A DNA stretch of 64,000 bases from UBA668 sp041394605 (GTDB lineage Bacteria > Actinomycetota > Acidimicrobiia > Acidimicrobiales > Ilumatobacteraceae), in NCBI GenBank assembly GCA_041394605.1, contig JAWKHX010000007.1, positions 186,001-250,000 on the forward strand, given 5' to 3'. The notes beneath the pieces were generated by a model. That model searched no databases. It saw only the letters and a list, made by a program, of their open reading frames with translations, and had not been told where the DNA came from. Positions 46,501 through 55,258 of the stretch are shown here, one piece after another. A program made the position numbers and the translations under genes. Every line of letters begins with the position of its first letter. The first letter of the stretch is position 1.

Positions 46501-48012
46501 CAGGCGGGGGCGCAGCTCGTTGAACTCGTCGCTCGGGTAGCGGCCGGCCAACAGGTCGAGCACGTTGCGGAGCAGTTCGTCGCTGAGCTCGGCGAAGCAG
46601 GCGGCGCCCCGCACGGTGCGCCCGACCTCCTCCACCGTGCAGTCGGGGTGCATGCTGACGTGGGCCACGATCTGCTGGGCCAGCACGTCCAGCGGGTTGC
46701 GCAGGAAGCGGCTGGTCTCGATCAGCCCCTCCTTCATCCGCCGGGTGACCACGGCGGCCTCCAGCAGGTCCCCCCGGTGCTTGGGGTAGACCGTGCCCTT
46801 GCTGGGCTCGCCCACGCTGTGCCCGGCGCGGCCGATGCGCTGCAGGCCCCGGCTGACCGCGCCGGGGGACTCCACCTGGATGACGAGGTCCACCGCCCCC
46901 ATGTCGATGCCGAGCTCCAGGCTGCTGGTGGCGACGATGGCCCTCAGCTCGCCGCGCTTCAACTGGTCCTCGATGACCACCCGCTGGTCCCGCGCCAGGC
47001 TGCCGTGGTGGGCCTTCACCAGTTCGCCGTTCGGGCTGTTGGTGGCGACCCCCTCCTGCTCGGCGGCTTCGTTGAGCCGGGCGGCCAGGCGCTCCGTCAG
47101 GCGGCGGCCGTTGCAGAAGATGATGGTGCTGCGGTGGGCCAGCACCTGCTGGAGGATGCGCGGGTAGATGCTCGGCCAGATGCTGGTTCGCTGGGGGTTC
47201 AGCGCCATGTGGGCCGGGCCGCTCTGCAAGGACTCCGGGATGACCTGGCCGATGGCACCCATGTCCTCCACCGGGACCACGACGTCCACCTCCAGCGGCT
47301 TGCGCACCCCCGCGTCGACGATGGTGACCGGGCGACGGCCGCCGTCGGCGGCATGGCCGCCGAGGAAGTGGGCGATCTCCTCCAGCGGCCGCTGGGTGGC
47401 GCTGAGGCCGATCCGTTGGGGGCTCTGGCGTGTGATCTGCTCCAGCCGCTCCAGGCTGAGCATCAGATGGGCGCCGCGCTTGGTGGTGGCCATGGCGTGG
47501 ATCTCGTCGATGATCACGGTGTCCACATTGACCAGCGTGTTGCGGATCTCGCTGGTGAGCATGAGGTAGAGGCTCTCCGGCGTGGTGATCAGCAGGTCCG
47601 GCGGGCGGCGACCGAGTTGCTGACGCTCCCGGCTGGTGGTGTCGCCGGTGCGCATCGCCACGGTGGGCTCGACGAACGGAACCTCCAGCCGCTCCGCCGC
47701 CAGGCGGATGCCCATCAGCGGCGAGCGCAGGTTCTTCTCCACGTCGAACGCCAGCGCCCGCAGCGGGCTGATGTAGAGCACCCGGGTACGGGCCTTCGGC
47801 TCGGGCGGTTCGCTGGTGACCAGCCGGTCGATGCTGCTGAGGAACGCCGTGAGCGTCTTGCCGCTGCCGGTGGGCGCGCAGACCAGCGTGTGCTGCCCGG
47901 ACTGGATGGCAGGCCAGCCTTGCACCTGCGGCGGCGTGGGCTCCGGGAACGAGGCCGCGAACCACTCCCGCACCGCCGGGGAGAACCCCTCGAGCACCGG
48001 GTGGTCGGCCAT
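43525..48012 (-). CDS. lhr: Large helicase-related protein Lhr
   Basis: A 1495-residue superfamily 2 helicase acting on DNA/RNA repair intermediates. N-terminal RecA-like core: Q-motif region PPQVQGWPAI, Walker A CAPTGSGKT near residue 45, DEIH box in IIDEIHAMATTK and HSVGEPSKGT with the conserved QRIGRAGH. Then the winged-helix and Lhr core domains, and a long C-terminal region typical of Lhr-Core/Lhr-CTD. Start ATG 48012. No frameshift is seen over 4.5 kb, which shows that this part of the assembly is good. It is convergent with tetR. Confidence 0.95.
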   Translation of the reverse strand: MADHPVLEGFSPAVREWFAASFPEPTPPQVQGWPAIQSGQHTLVCAPTGSGKTLTAFLSSIDRLVTSEPPEPKARTRVLYISPLRALAFDVEKNLRSPLMGIRLAAERLEVPFVEPTVAMRTGDTTSRERQQLGRRPPDLLITTPESLYLMLTSEIRNTLVNVDTVIIDEIHAMATTKRGAHLMLSLERLEQITRQSPQRIGLSATQRPLEEIAHFLGGHAADGGRRPVTIVDAGVRKPLEVDVVVPVEDMGAIGQVIPESLQSGPAHMALNPQRTSIWPSIYPRILQQVLAHRSTIIFCNGRRLTERLAARLNEAAEQEGVATNSPNGELVKAHHGSLARDQRVVIEDQLKRGELRAIVATSSLELGIDMGAVDLVIQVESPGAVSRGLQRIGRAGHSVGEPSKGTVYPKHRGDLLEAAVVTRRMKEGLIETSRFLRNPLDVLAQQIVAHVSMHPDCTVEEVGRTVRGAACFAELSDELLRNVLDLLAGRYPSDEFNELRPRLVWDRVNGTLRARDGAKRLAITSGGTIPDRGLFGVFLPDGTRVGELDEEMVYESRPGETFLLGASTWRIEDITFERVVVSPAPGEPGKMPFWHGDRPGRPLELGRALGAFQREMRAMSAEQSLGGLINDYGLDAFAATNVLLYLGEQADATGVVPDDRTVVVERFRDEIGDWRVCMLSPFGTPVHAPWAMAIQRRLGDRFDMPVEVMWTDDGIVLRLPEAADDLPLEDLVIDPDEIDDLVMEALPQTSLFSARFRECAARSLLLPRRRPDQRTPLWQQRQRAHDLLAVASKYPTFPVLLETSRECLQDVFDLPALREVLTQLRNRQVRVVQVDTAKASPFAQSLLFNWIAAYMYEGDAPLAERRAAALALDKDLLRDLLGAEELRELLDPGALADLELELQLLADGRRARSADELHDVLRRVGDLTVAEADLRCEGSGSAATWLADLQHQRRAITVAVAGEERWIAAEDAARYRDALGCNVPLGLPREFTEAVPLPLETLVGRYARTHGPFVTDDVAHRFGISVERAAGALAALGEQVVRGEFRPNGSGSEWCDGDVLRQLRRRSLATLRREVEPVEQDAFARFLVAWHGVGADRRGLDALVESVGQLQGAAIPASTLEREVLPARLRQYQPSQLDELCTSGELVWVGAGAIGSGDGRIRLCFADQLPFLAQAWDQQEAPDGPLHDALRAHLAQRGASFWGGLRAAAPEATDAEILHALWDLVWAGEVTNDSLAPLRAYLGARGVGPTPKSAPRQRPRPGRLNRIGPPLGAGRWSLVAPLLGPAPPSTLAAHTLALQLLERYGVVAREAVLAEGVRGGYASVYGVLKVLEERGQARRGYFVSGLGAAQFGLPGAVDRLRSARTVPDAELHPEDVPPPVVLAATDPAQPYGAAVDWPATAGRPARSAGAVVVLRGGVPLVWFDRRSHHVVAFEAAPADPGWATALAGLVADGRARSIEVRKVDGEAVSPNGPWADALRGAGFVEGYKGFVARG

Positions 48013-48164
48013 CGCCGTGCAGGCTACGCCGGGGGTGCGCGGGAGTTTCCGTGCGACGCCGCACCAACCCGTCGGAGGCCCCGCCCAACAACACCTCCAG
48101 CGGCCGTCGAACTCGGCGCGGCGGCGCAAGTCGGCGCTCGACTCGTTGATCCGGATGACGTGCG

Positions 48165-48316
48165 ATGCGGCCCCAGTCGAACCCGTCCTGGCGGGCCAGG
48201 CGCACGGCCCTCACGAGCAGCCACTCCACCTCCTCCTGCAGCGCGCGGGTCGAGGCGAGGGCGAGGCGGGGGTCGGAACCGCCCGCATCGCGGATGAGGG
48301 TTCGAAGATCGTGCAT
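48165..48316 (-). pseudogene. Fragment of a small HTH-like protein, frameshifted
   Basis: From an ATG at 48316, preceded by AGGAAG, the frame reads MHDLRTLIRDAGGSDPRLAL then ALQEEVEWLLVRAVRLARQD and GFDWGRIA, the beginning of a helix-turn-helix protein (sigma-region-4-like). Close to 48165 the reading continues in another frame as RINESSADLRRRAEFD. The end of the gene is uncertain. It lies upstream of lhr on the same strand. Confidence 0.45.
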
Positions 48317-48409
48317 GGGACTTCCTCCGGCGAACGTGCTGACAGGGTCGGGGGAAGCCGTGCCGAAGGACCCTACCGGCGCGGCTGTGACCCCCGGCAC
48401 GCTGGACGG

Positions 48410-49969
48410 ATGGAGATGCAGGAACTCGTCGAGCGGGCCCGCACCGTGGTGCAGGACGGTGCCCTCGGGTACGACCAGAAGGTGCGCCGCCTCGCTGCAC
48501 TCGCCACCGAGGCCATCCCCTACCCCACGCTCAGCGAGGACTGCCGCCAGGCACTCGACGCCCGCGTGATCTGCGACCTGTACGAGGGCCACGCCCCGTA
48601 CACCGCGCGGTACATCCTCCCCGACTACGACCTCGCCCTCCGCCAGGGCCTGCGCTTCCTCGAGCTGGACCCGCCGCAGGACCTCGACGACGCCCTCGCC
48701 TTCCTGCAGATCATGTACGCCCACGTCCCGAGCGTCACCACCTACCCCGTGTACCTCGGCGACCTGGACAAGCTGCTGGAACGCTTCGTGCCGGCCGACA
48801 TGACCGACGAGCAACTGGACCGCACACTGCGCCGCTTCTGGATCGGCATCGACCGCATGGTCCCCGACGCGTTCGCCCATCTGGACGTCGGCCCCCACGA
48901 CGGCCGGGTGGTCCGCAGCATCTTCCGGGTGGAGCGCAGCCTGCGCCAGGCCGTCCCCAACATCACGCTGAAGGTCGACCCGGCGGTGACCCCCGACGAC
49001 CTCATCGAGGACGGCGTGCGCACCGTGTTCGAGACCGGCAAGCCGCACTTCGTCAACCACCCGATGATGGTCGCGGACCACGGCGAGCGGTACGCCGCCG
49101 TCAGCTGCTACAACTCGCTGAAGATCGGCGGCGGCGCCCACACGCTGGTCCGCCTGAACCTCAAGGAAGCTGCGCTGCGCCACCACGGCACCAGCGAGGA
49201 GTTCATGGCTGCTGCGCTGCCCCACTGGGTGGAGCTCACCGCCGAGCTGACCGAGGCCCGCATCCGCAGCCTGGTGGAGGAGCAACGGTTCTTCGAGACC
49301 CACTGGCTGGCGAACGAAGGGCTCATCGACCTGCACCGCTTCTCGGCGATGTTCGGCATCTTCGGCCTCGCCGAGTGCGTCAACCGCCTGATGGCGCTGG
49401 ACGGCAAGGACCACGGCGGCGCCGGCCGCTACGGCCACGACCTCGACGCCGACGTCCTGGCCATGCGGGTCGTGGAGCGGGTCGCGGAGTTGGTGGCGGC
49501 CCGCCCGATGCCCTACTGCGAGGGCGGCCAGGGCCGCTGCTACCTGCACAGCCAGGGCGGCATCGACCTCGACGACCATGTCACCGCGGGCACGCGCATC
49601 CCGGTGGGCGACGAGCCGGACCTGCTCCAGCACATCACCACCTGTGCCCCGCACCACGAGCACTTCGCCGCCGGGATCAGCGACATCTTCCACGTCGACG
49701 AGACGGCCGTCCGCAACCCCGGCGCGATGGTGGACATCATCAAGGGCGCCCTCGACCAGGGGATGCGCGACTTCACCTTCAACCTGGCGGACAACGAGTT
49801 CGTGCGCATCACCGGGTATCTCGTCCGCAAGCGCGACCTGGCCCAGATCGCCGGCCAGCACGCCGTCCGCCACACCAGCGACCAGCTCGCCGCCGGCAGC
49901 GAGAACGCGTACCACCTCACCGAGCGGACGGTGCAACGGGTCGGGTGCCATGAGCGCACCCCTCGCTGA
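48410..49969 (+). CDS. yjjI: YjjI family glycine radical enzyme
   Basis: A 519-residue oxygen-sensitive glycyl radical enzyme of the YjjI family (distinct from NrdD and PFL). The glycyl radical site is G469 in FVRITGYLVRKRDLA, about 50 residues from the C-terminus; the Cys in AAVSCYNSLKIGGG near residue 232 is the probable thiyl site. YjjI's reaction is not established. It overlaps its activase gene by 20 bp. Start ATG 48410 (with an in-frame ATG two codons later). The presence of a strictly anaerobic-type enzyme next to oxygenases suggests a facultative lifestyle. Confidence 0.88.
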   Translation: MEMQELVERARTVVQDGALGYDQKVRRLAALATEAIPYPTLSEDCRQALDARVICDLYEGHAPYTARYILPDYDLALRQGLRFLELDPPQDLDDALAFLQIMYAHVPSVTTYPVYLGDLDKLLERFVPADMTDEQLDRTLRRFWIGIDRMVPDAFAHLDVGPHDGRVVRSIFRVERSLRQAVPNITLKVDPAVTPDDLIEDGVRTVFETGKPHFVNHPMMVADHGERYAAVSCYNSLKIGGGAHTLVRLNLKEAALRHHGTSEEFMAAALPHWVELTAELTEARIRSLVEEQRFFETHWLANEGLIDLHRFSAMFGIFGLAECVNRLMALDGKDHGGAGRYGHDLDADVLAMRVVERVAELVAARPMPYCEGGQGRCYLHSQGGIDLDDHVTAGTRIPVGDEPDLLQHITTCAPHHEHFAAGISDIFHVDETAVRNPGAMVDIIKGALDQGMRDFTFNLADNEFVRITGYLVRKRDLAQIAGQHAVRHTSDQLAAGSENAYHLTERTVQRVGCHERTPR

Positions 49970-50714
49970 GCGCCGCACCCCCAGCGGCCTCGTCGCCGGC
50001 ACCATCGCGTTCAGCAGCGTGGACGGCCCGGGCAACCGCTTCGTGGTTTTCCTGCAAGGCTGCAACTTCGACTGCGTCGCCTGCCACAACCCTCACACCA
50101 TCCCCGGCCGCGCCGCCATCGACGGCGACCACCAGGGCCCGCAGCGGCTTCGGGTTCCCGACCTGTTGCACCAGATCGGCCGGGCGGCCCCGTTCATCCG
50201 CGGCATCACGGTCTCGGGCGGCGAGGCCACACTGCAGGCCGGCTTCGTGGAGGCCCTCTTCCGTGCGGTGAAGGAGGACCCAGCGCTCGCCGCGCTGACC
50301 TGCTTCATCGACTCCAACGGTGCCGCCGATCCGATGACGTGGGATCGCCTGGCGCCCCTGACGGACGGCGTGATGGTGGACCTGAAGAGCTTCGATCCGG
50401 AGATCCACCATCGCCTCACCGGCCAGGGGAACGCCGACGTGCTCGCCAGCATCCGCCACCTCCACCACCTGCGCCGGCTGCACGAGGTGCGGCTGCTGCT
50501 GCTGGCCGGGTGGAACGACGACCCCGCGCTGATCCGCCGCACGGGCGAGTGGTTGGCCACGGTGGACCCGACGATGCGGGTGAAGGTCATCGGCTTCCGC
50601 CTCCATGGTGCCCGCCCGCACGACCCGCCCCTCGTCGAGCCGACTGCCGGACGCCTTCAGGAGGCCGCCGCCATCCTTCGGGCCACCGCCCCCTTCGACA
50701 TCGCCGTCATCTGA
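49950..50714 (+). CDS. yjjW: YjjW family glycyl radical enzyme activase (radical SAM)
   Basis: A 254-residue radical SAM activase. The cluster motif C38-x3-C42-x2-C45 (GCNFDCVACHN) and GITVSGGEATLQ (SAM-binding GGE) are clear. It lacks the extra ferredoxin domain of larger activases. It would install the glycyl radical on the YjjI protein encoded just upstream. Start ATG 49950, within yjjI, so translation is coupled. Confidence 0.9.
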   Translation: MSAPLAERRTPSGLVAGTIAFSSVDGPGNRFVVFLQGCNFDCVACHNPHTIPGRAAIDGDHQGPQRLRVPDLLHQIGRAAPFIRGITVSGGEATLQAGFVEALFRAVKEDPALAALTCFIDSNGAADPMTWDRLAPLTDGVMVDLKSFDPEIHHRLTGQGNADVLASIRHLHHLRRLHEVRLLLLAGWNDDPALIRRTGEWLATVDPTMRVKVIGFRLHGARPHDPPLVEPTAGRLQEAAAILRATAPFDIAVI

Positions 50715-50800
50715 GCAGTCCGGGGAGCTCCTCGCGGCGGGCCAACGGTGTTGCCGCCCCCCGAAGGCAGGCGCCGAGATCTGACCACTAGCCTTTGCCC

Positions 50801-52465
50801 ATGGGCGAGGGCGCGCGCCGGGTCGCAGCCGGCTGGTGGGTGCGCATCGGCGCGGTGGCGTCGGCCGCGGTGCTGGTCGTCGCCTCCGCCGGGCCGAGCC
50901 AGGACGACGCCGCGCTCGCCCCGGCCACCAGCCTGCCGCCGCCCACCACCCCGTCGCCGACGGCGCCGCCCACCACCCGCACCACCGTGCTCGCCGGCAC
51001 CACGTCCACCTCCTCGAGCACGCTGCCGGCCAGCACGTCCACCAGCACCACGGAGCCGCCGCCGCAACCGGTGGAGGTCACCCGCGAGATCCCCACCGCC
51101 GAGCCCGAGACGCCACCACCGGCCGCCCCGCCCCCGCCATGGGCGTCGTCCGTCACCACCACCAGCGGCGGGTACGTCGGCACCTCACTGGGCTGCGCGT
51201 CGGGGACCGGCCCGTCCTCGCTGGACGCGTTCTTCGCCGTCCGCGCCGGCCCGCTGCTCGGCGCGGACTACCAGCACGTCGTCGCGCTCGGCAACGGCAA
51301 GTACGTCTGGTTCTTCCAGGACGCCTTCATCGACCCCGGCGGCAGCGCCACCCGGCTGGACCAGGCCCACTTCGCCCACAACGTCGCCCTCCTCCAGGAC
51401 GGCGCCTGCTTCACCCTGCTGCACCGCGGCACCGCCGCCTCCCCGAAGTCCTTCGAGTCGGGCAACGGCGAGCAGACCCTGAAGAAGTGGTTCTGGCCGA
51501 TGGGCGGCGAGACGTTCAACGGGGTGGTCTCCATGTTCTGGGTGGAGATGGTGAAGGACCCCTACAACCCCACCGCCCCCGATGGCCTGGGCTGGCACCC
51601 GGCACGCACCTGGCTGGCCACCTACAAGGCCAGCAACCTGCAGCGGCTGAGCTTCGGGCTGGCGCCGAACTCCAGCGCCCGCCCGGTGTACGGCTACGCC
51701 GTGGCCAGCGACGCGTCGTACACGTACCTGTTCGGCAACACGTTCGAGCAGAACCTGGTGCGCGAGGGCGGGTACTGGAACGGGCCGCACTCGGCCACGG
51801 CGATGTACCTCGCCCGCGTGCCGCTGGGGCAGCTGGGCCGTGCGCCCGAGTACCGAACGGCGGACGGCTGGTCGCCCGACCCGGCGGCCGCCGTCCCCTT
51901 CACCCAGCGGTTCTTCGTGGAGTACCCGATGCAGCCCCGCTTCCTCGGCGGGCAATGGGTGTCCGTCGCCAAGGTCGACGGCTACTGGGGCAGCAACCTG
52001 ATCGTCGAAGTGGCCAACCAGCCATGGGGGCCGTGGACCACCACCGAGTTGCGCGGCATCGCGCCGAGGGGCGGCGACCCGAAGATGAACACCTACCACG
52101 CACACCTGATGCCGTGGCGCACCGGCAACGGGTCGCTGGTGGTGACGATCTCGCAGAACGCCCGCCAGATGGTGCGCGATGCGTACCCCCACCCGGAGCG
52201 CTACCGGATCGCCGCCTTCTCCTCCGGCTGGGTGGCCGCGCCGCCGGACCCTGTGCCGACCACCACGACCACCAGCACCACGTCCACCACCTCCACCACG
52301 ATCGACGAGTCCAGTACGACGTCCAGTTCGGAGCCGACGACGTCCTCGTCGGAACCGGGCACCACGTCGACGTCGACCTCGTCGACGACCACCTCCTCCA
52401 CCTCCAGCACGTCCTCGACGACGAGCACGACCACCAGCAGCACGCCGAGCACTCCGCCTCCGTGA
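50801..52465 (+). CDS. Secreted DUF4185 protein with Ser/Thr-rich linkers
   Basis: A 554-residue exported protein. Signal-type start (WWVRIGAVASAAVLVVASAG), a Thr/Pro-rich linker (about 35-115), then a six-bladed-like DUF4185 domain (YQHVVALGNGKYVWFFQDAFID, RTWLATYKASNLQRLSFGLAP, RFLGGQWVSVAKVDGYWGSNL). A final stretch of about 75 residues is almost only Thr and Ser, a likely O-glycosylated wall-spanning tail. DUF4185 proteins resemble carbohydrate-acting beta-propellers. ATG 50801 follows TAGCCT by six bases. Confidence 0.85.
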   Translation: MGEGARRVAAGWWVRIGAVASAAVLVVASAGPSQDDAALAPATSLPPPTTPSPTAPPTTRTTVLAGTTSTSSSTLPASTSTSTTEPPPQPVEVTREIPTAEPETPPPAAPPPPWASSVTTTSGGYVGTSLGCASGTGPSSLDAFFAVRAGPLLGADYQHVVALGNGKYVWFFQDAFIDPGGSATRLDQAHFAHNVALLQDGACFTLLHRGTAASPKSFESGNGEQTLKKWFWPMGGETFNGVVSMFWVEMVKDPYNPTAPDGLGWHPARTWLATYKASNLQRLSFGLAPNSSARPVYGYAVASDASYTYLFGNTFEQNLVREGGYWNGPHSATAMYLARVPLGQLGRAPEYRTADGWSPDPAAAVPFTQRFFVEYPMQPRFLGGQWVSVAKVDGYWGSNLIVEVANQPWGPWTTTELRGIAPRGGDPKMNTYHAHLMPWRTGNGSLVVTISQNARQMVRDAYPHPERYRIAAFSSGWVAAPPDPVPTTTTTSTTSTTSTTIDESSTTSSSEPTTSSSEPGTTSTSTSSTTTSSTSSTSSTTSTTTSSTPSTPPP

Positions 52466-52519
52466 CACATGGCGGATCCGCGCTCGTTCGCTTGTGCCCC
52501 GCCAGACTCAAGGGTTCCC

Positions 52520-54178
52520 ATGAGCGACCGAGTGCAACTCCGGCCGTGGCAGCGCCAGGCGTTCGACAAGTTCGTCGCCAGCGAGCAGCCCGACTTCCTC
52601 ACCGTGGCCACACCCGGCGCGGGGAAGACGACGTTCGCCCTCACGTGCGCCCGCTGGGCCCTAGCGGAGGAGCGCCGCCGCCTGGTGATCGTCGCCCCCA
52701 CCACCCACCTGAAGACCCAGTGGACCCAGGCCGCCCACCAGATGGGCCTGGAGGTGGACCCCAACTGGTCGCCGGCCGACGGGGTGGCGCCGGACGTGCA
52801 CGGCATCGTCACCACCTACCAGCAGGTCAGCACGGCGGAGACCGCCAAGATCCTGCGCGGCGTGGCCGCCGACGCGTTCGTGATCCTCGACGAGGTGCAC
52901 CATGCCGGTGACGAGCGAGCCTGGGGCGACGGGGTGCGCACCGCCTTCGAGCGGGCCCATCGCCGGCTGTGCCTCAGCGGCACCCCGTTCCGCAGCGACA
53001 CCGCCAGCATCCCGTTCGTCCGCTACGAGGAGACTGGCGGCGGCGGCGAGGCCCAGGCCGACTACACCTACGGCTACGCCGACGCGCTGCGCGACGGCGG
53101 CGTCGTCCGGCCCGTCTACTTCCCCCGCTTCGACGGGCTGATGGAGTGGAGCGCGCCGGACGGCACGGTCCTGACGGCCAACTTCCACGACGAGCTGGAC
53201 CGCACCGGCGCGTCCCACCGGCTGCGGGCCGCGCTGAGCCTGCAGGGCGACTGGCTGAGCGCCGTCATCGGCCAGGCCCACGAGCGCCTGCAAAAGATCC
53301 GCGAGACCCACCCGGACGCCGGCGGCCTGGCGATCTGCATGGACCAGGAGCACGCCCGCGACATCGCCCGGCTGATCCGCCACCGCTTCCACGTGGAGGC
53401 CGAGGTGGTGGTCAGCGACGACCCCGATGCCAGCGCCAAGATCGCCCACTTCGCGGCGAGCGACCGCCACTGGCTGGTGGCGGTGCGGATGGTCAGCGAG
53501 GGGGTGGACATCCCCCGCCTGCGGGTCGGCGTGTACGCCAGCACCGTGGTCACGGAGCTGTTCTTCCGCCAGGCGGTCGGCCGGTTCGTGCGGTGGACCA
53601 GCGGGCTGGCCGGCCAGAAGGCGTACGTGTACCTGCCCGACGACCCGCGCCTGCGCACCCACGCGTTCCAGATCGCCGAGGCCCGCCGCCACGTGCTGCG
53701 CCCGCCCGCCGAGCGCGACGACGAGTTCAGCCCGGAGGACCTGGAGCGCGAGGCGATGCGCGAGCTGGACCTGATGCCGGAGCAGCTCTCGCTGTTCAGC
53801 GTGCTCTCCAGCTACGCCACGGCGATGAGCGTGCACGCGTTCACCGAGGACGGGCTGACCCTGTTCGACGACGAGCCGGACATCCCCGAGCCGGTTCCCG
53901 AGCCGGGCGACGACGGGCTGGCCGTCGACCTGCCCGAGATCCCCACGGACACCGGGTTGGTGCTGTGGAGCAACCGCAGCGTGGGCGAACGCAAGGAAGA
54001 GCTTCGCCAGAAGAACATGGACGTCGCCAAGCGCCTGGTGGATCTCACCGGCTTCTCCCACGGTCGGGTGCAGTCCGAGCTCAACCGGCTGGCCGGCATC
54101 CGCTCGGTCGGCAACGCCACCAACAGCGAACTCGAGCGTCGCCTCCGCCGCGCCGAGGAGTGGCTGCGCCGCCGGTAG
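52520..54178 (+). CDS. SF2 DEAD/DEAH-box helicase
   Basis: A 552-residue helicase of the SSL2/type I restriction-like group. Walker A TPGAGKTTFAL is near residue 32, DEVHH in VILDEVHHAGD near 121, motif III CLSGTPFR and motif VI QAVGRFVRW. The C-terminal acidic part leads to a helical end (NSELERRLRRAEEWLRRR). Start ATG 52520 with AAGGG eight bases upstream. No partner nuclease or methylase is visible, so a repair role is as likely as restriction. Confidence 0.88.
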   Translation: MSDRVQLRPWQRQAFDKFVASEQPDFLTVATPGAGKTTFALTCARWALAEERRRLVIVAPTTHLKTQWTQAAHQMGLEVDPNWSPADGVAPDVHGIVTTYQQVSTAETAKILRGVAADAFVILDEVHHAGDERAWGDGVRTAFERAHRRLCLSGTPFRSDTASIPFVRYEETGGGGEAQADYTYGYADALRDGGVVRPVYFPRFDGLMEWSAPDGTVLTANFHDELDRTGASHRLRAALSLQGDWLSAVIGQAHERLQKIRETHPDAGGLAICMDQEHARDIARLIRHRFHVEAEVVVSDDPDASAKIAHFAASDRHWLVAVRMVSEGVDIPRLRVGVYASTVVTELFFRQAVGRFVRWTSGLAGQKAYVYLPDDPRLRTHAFQIAEARRHVLRPPAERDDEFSPEDLEREAMRELDLMPEQLSLFSVLSSYATAMSVHAFTEDGLTLFDDEPDIPEPVPEPGDDGLAVDLPEIPTDTGLVLWSNRSVGERKEELRQKNMDVAKRLVDLTGFSHGRVQSELNRLAGIRSVGNATNSELERRLRRAEEWLRRR

Positions 54179-54187
54179 CCTTGGCCC

Positions 54188-54847
54188 ATGGCTGTACCTG
54201 GAGAACGTCACCCCGCGTTCGAGGAGTACTGCGAGTGCATCTTCGAGCTCGCCGAGGACGACGTGGCCGTCATCCAGGCCCGGATCGCCGAACGCCTCAA
54301 CGTCAGCCGCCCCGCCGTCAGCGAGATGATCCGCCGGCTGGAGGCCGAAGGGCTGGTGGACACCGACGGGTCGATCCGCCTCACCGCGGCCGGTGAGGCC
54401 CTCGCTCAACGCACCGTGCGCCGCCACCGCCTTGCGGAGCGCTTCCTCACCGACATGCTCGGCCTGTCGTGGGCGGAGGCCCACCATGAGGCCGGCAAAT
54501 GGGAGCACGTGATGAGCGAGGCCGTGGAAGACGCGATGGACCGGGTCCTCGGCAACCCCACCACCTGCCCGCACGGCAACCCGATCCCCGGCGCCGACTA
54601 CACCGCGCCGGCCCAGGTGCCGCTGGCGGAGCTGCCCGTGGGGCAGGCCTTCACCGTGTCGCGCATCCCCGAGGAGCTGGAGTTCACCCCCGGCCTGCTG
54701 GACTTCCTGGAGGACGCCCACATCCTGCCGGGGCTCAGCGGCGTGCTCACCGCCGCGTCGCCGGACGGCACGGTCACCATCGAGATCGGCGGCCACGCCG
54801 TCGGCGTTGGTGCGTTCGCCAGCAACCGCATCCTGGTGGTCGTGTGA
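54188..54847 (+). CDS. DtxR/IdeR family metal-dependent regulator
   Basis: A 219-residue iron- or manganese-dependent repressor. Winged helix (VIQARIAERLNVSRPAVSEMIRRLEAEGLV) at about 28-58, then the dimer/metal domain (AHHEAGKWEHVMSEAVEDAM, CPHGNPIPG), and an SH3-like C-terminal domain with the end FASNRILVV. All usual metal ligand positions are plausible. TAGCCT lies six bases before ATG 54188. Regulon cannot be read here. Confidence 0.9.
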   Translation: MAVPGERHPAFEEYCECIFELAEDDVAVIQARIAERLNVSRPAVSEMIRRLEAEGLVDTDGSIRLTAAGEALAQRTVRRHRLAERFLTDMLGLSWAEAHHEAGKWEHVMSEAVEDAMDRVLGNPTTCPHGNPIPGADYTAPAQVPLAELPVGQAFTVSRIPEELEFTPGLLDFLEDAHILPGLSGVLTAASPDGTVTIEIGGHAVGVGAFASNRILVVV

Positions 54848-55248
54848 CCCGAGCGTCCCGGGCGGCCGCACTGGTCGCCATCACGGTGGCGACGGCCGCC
54901 TGCGCCCCCACCACCTACGACTCGTCGGTGGCCACCACCGATGCGCCGGCCACCAGCACCACCCTGCCCGCCGGCACCGCCGCCGACCTGCTGCCGCTGA
55001 TGCTGGCCGAGGTGCAGGGCATGTCCGCGAAGGTGATGGCCGGCTCCGGCGACGGGGAGGCCGCCTCGCGCATCGAGCAGTACTGGGCGGCCATCCAGGC
55101 CGAAGTGCGGGCCGACCACCCCGAGATGGTGGAGGACTTCGAGTTCGTGGTCAGCCGCTGCCGCCTGGCGGCGGATCGCAACCGCCCGGCCGACGCCGAC
55201 CGCGCCGCTCAGTACATGACGGCGTTGGTGACGGCCTACCTGGGCTGA
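54844..55248 (+). CDS. Putative lipoprotein, 134 aa
   Basis: A short signal (VTRASRAAALVAITVATAAC) ends in a lipobox-like TAAC at residue 20. The mature part has a Thr-rich spacer and helical sequence (EGMSAKVM-type, SRIEQYWAAIQAEV). It overlaps the DtxR gene's stop by 4 bp (GTGTGA), so may be co-regulated by metal. No family recognised. Confidence 0.75.
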   Translation: MTRASRAAALVAITVATAACAPTTYDSSVATTDAPATSTTLPAGTAADLLPLMLAEVQGMSAKVMAGSGDGEAASRIEQYWAAIQAEVRADHPEMVEDFEFVVSRCRLAADRNRPADADRAAQYMTALVTAYLG

Positions 55249-55258
55249 GCAGCCGCGC

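Noticed and set aside
43723..48297. A 1524-codon plus-strand open frame opposite lhr
   Set aside because: It has no domain, is His/Gln/Arg-rich as expected from GC-rich antisense, and mirrors a clear Lhr helicase.
44324..50089. A 1921-codon minus-strand open frame
   Set aside because: It spans yjjI (antisense) and an alternative frame of lhr. Its length reflects scarce stops at ~70% GC. Only residues from 48316 to 48165 look real.
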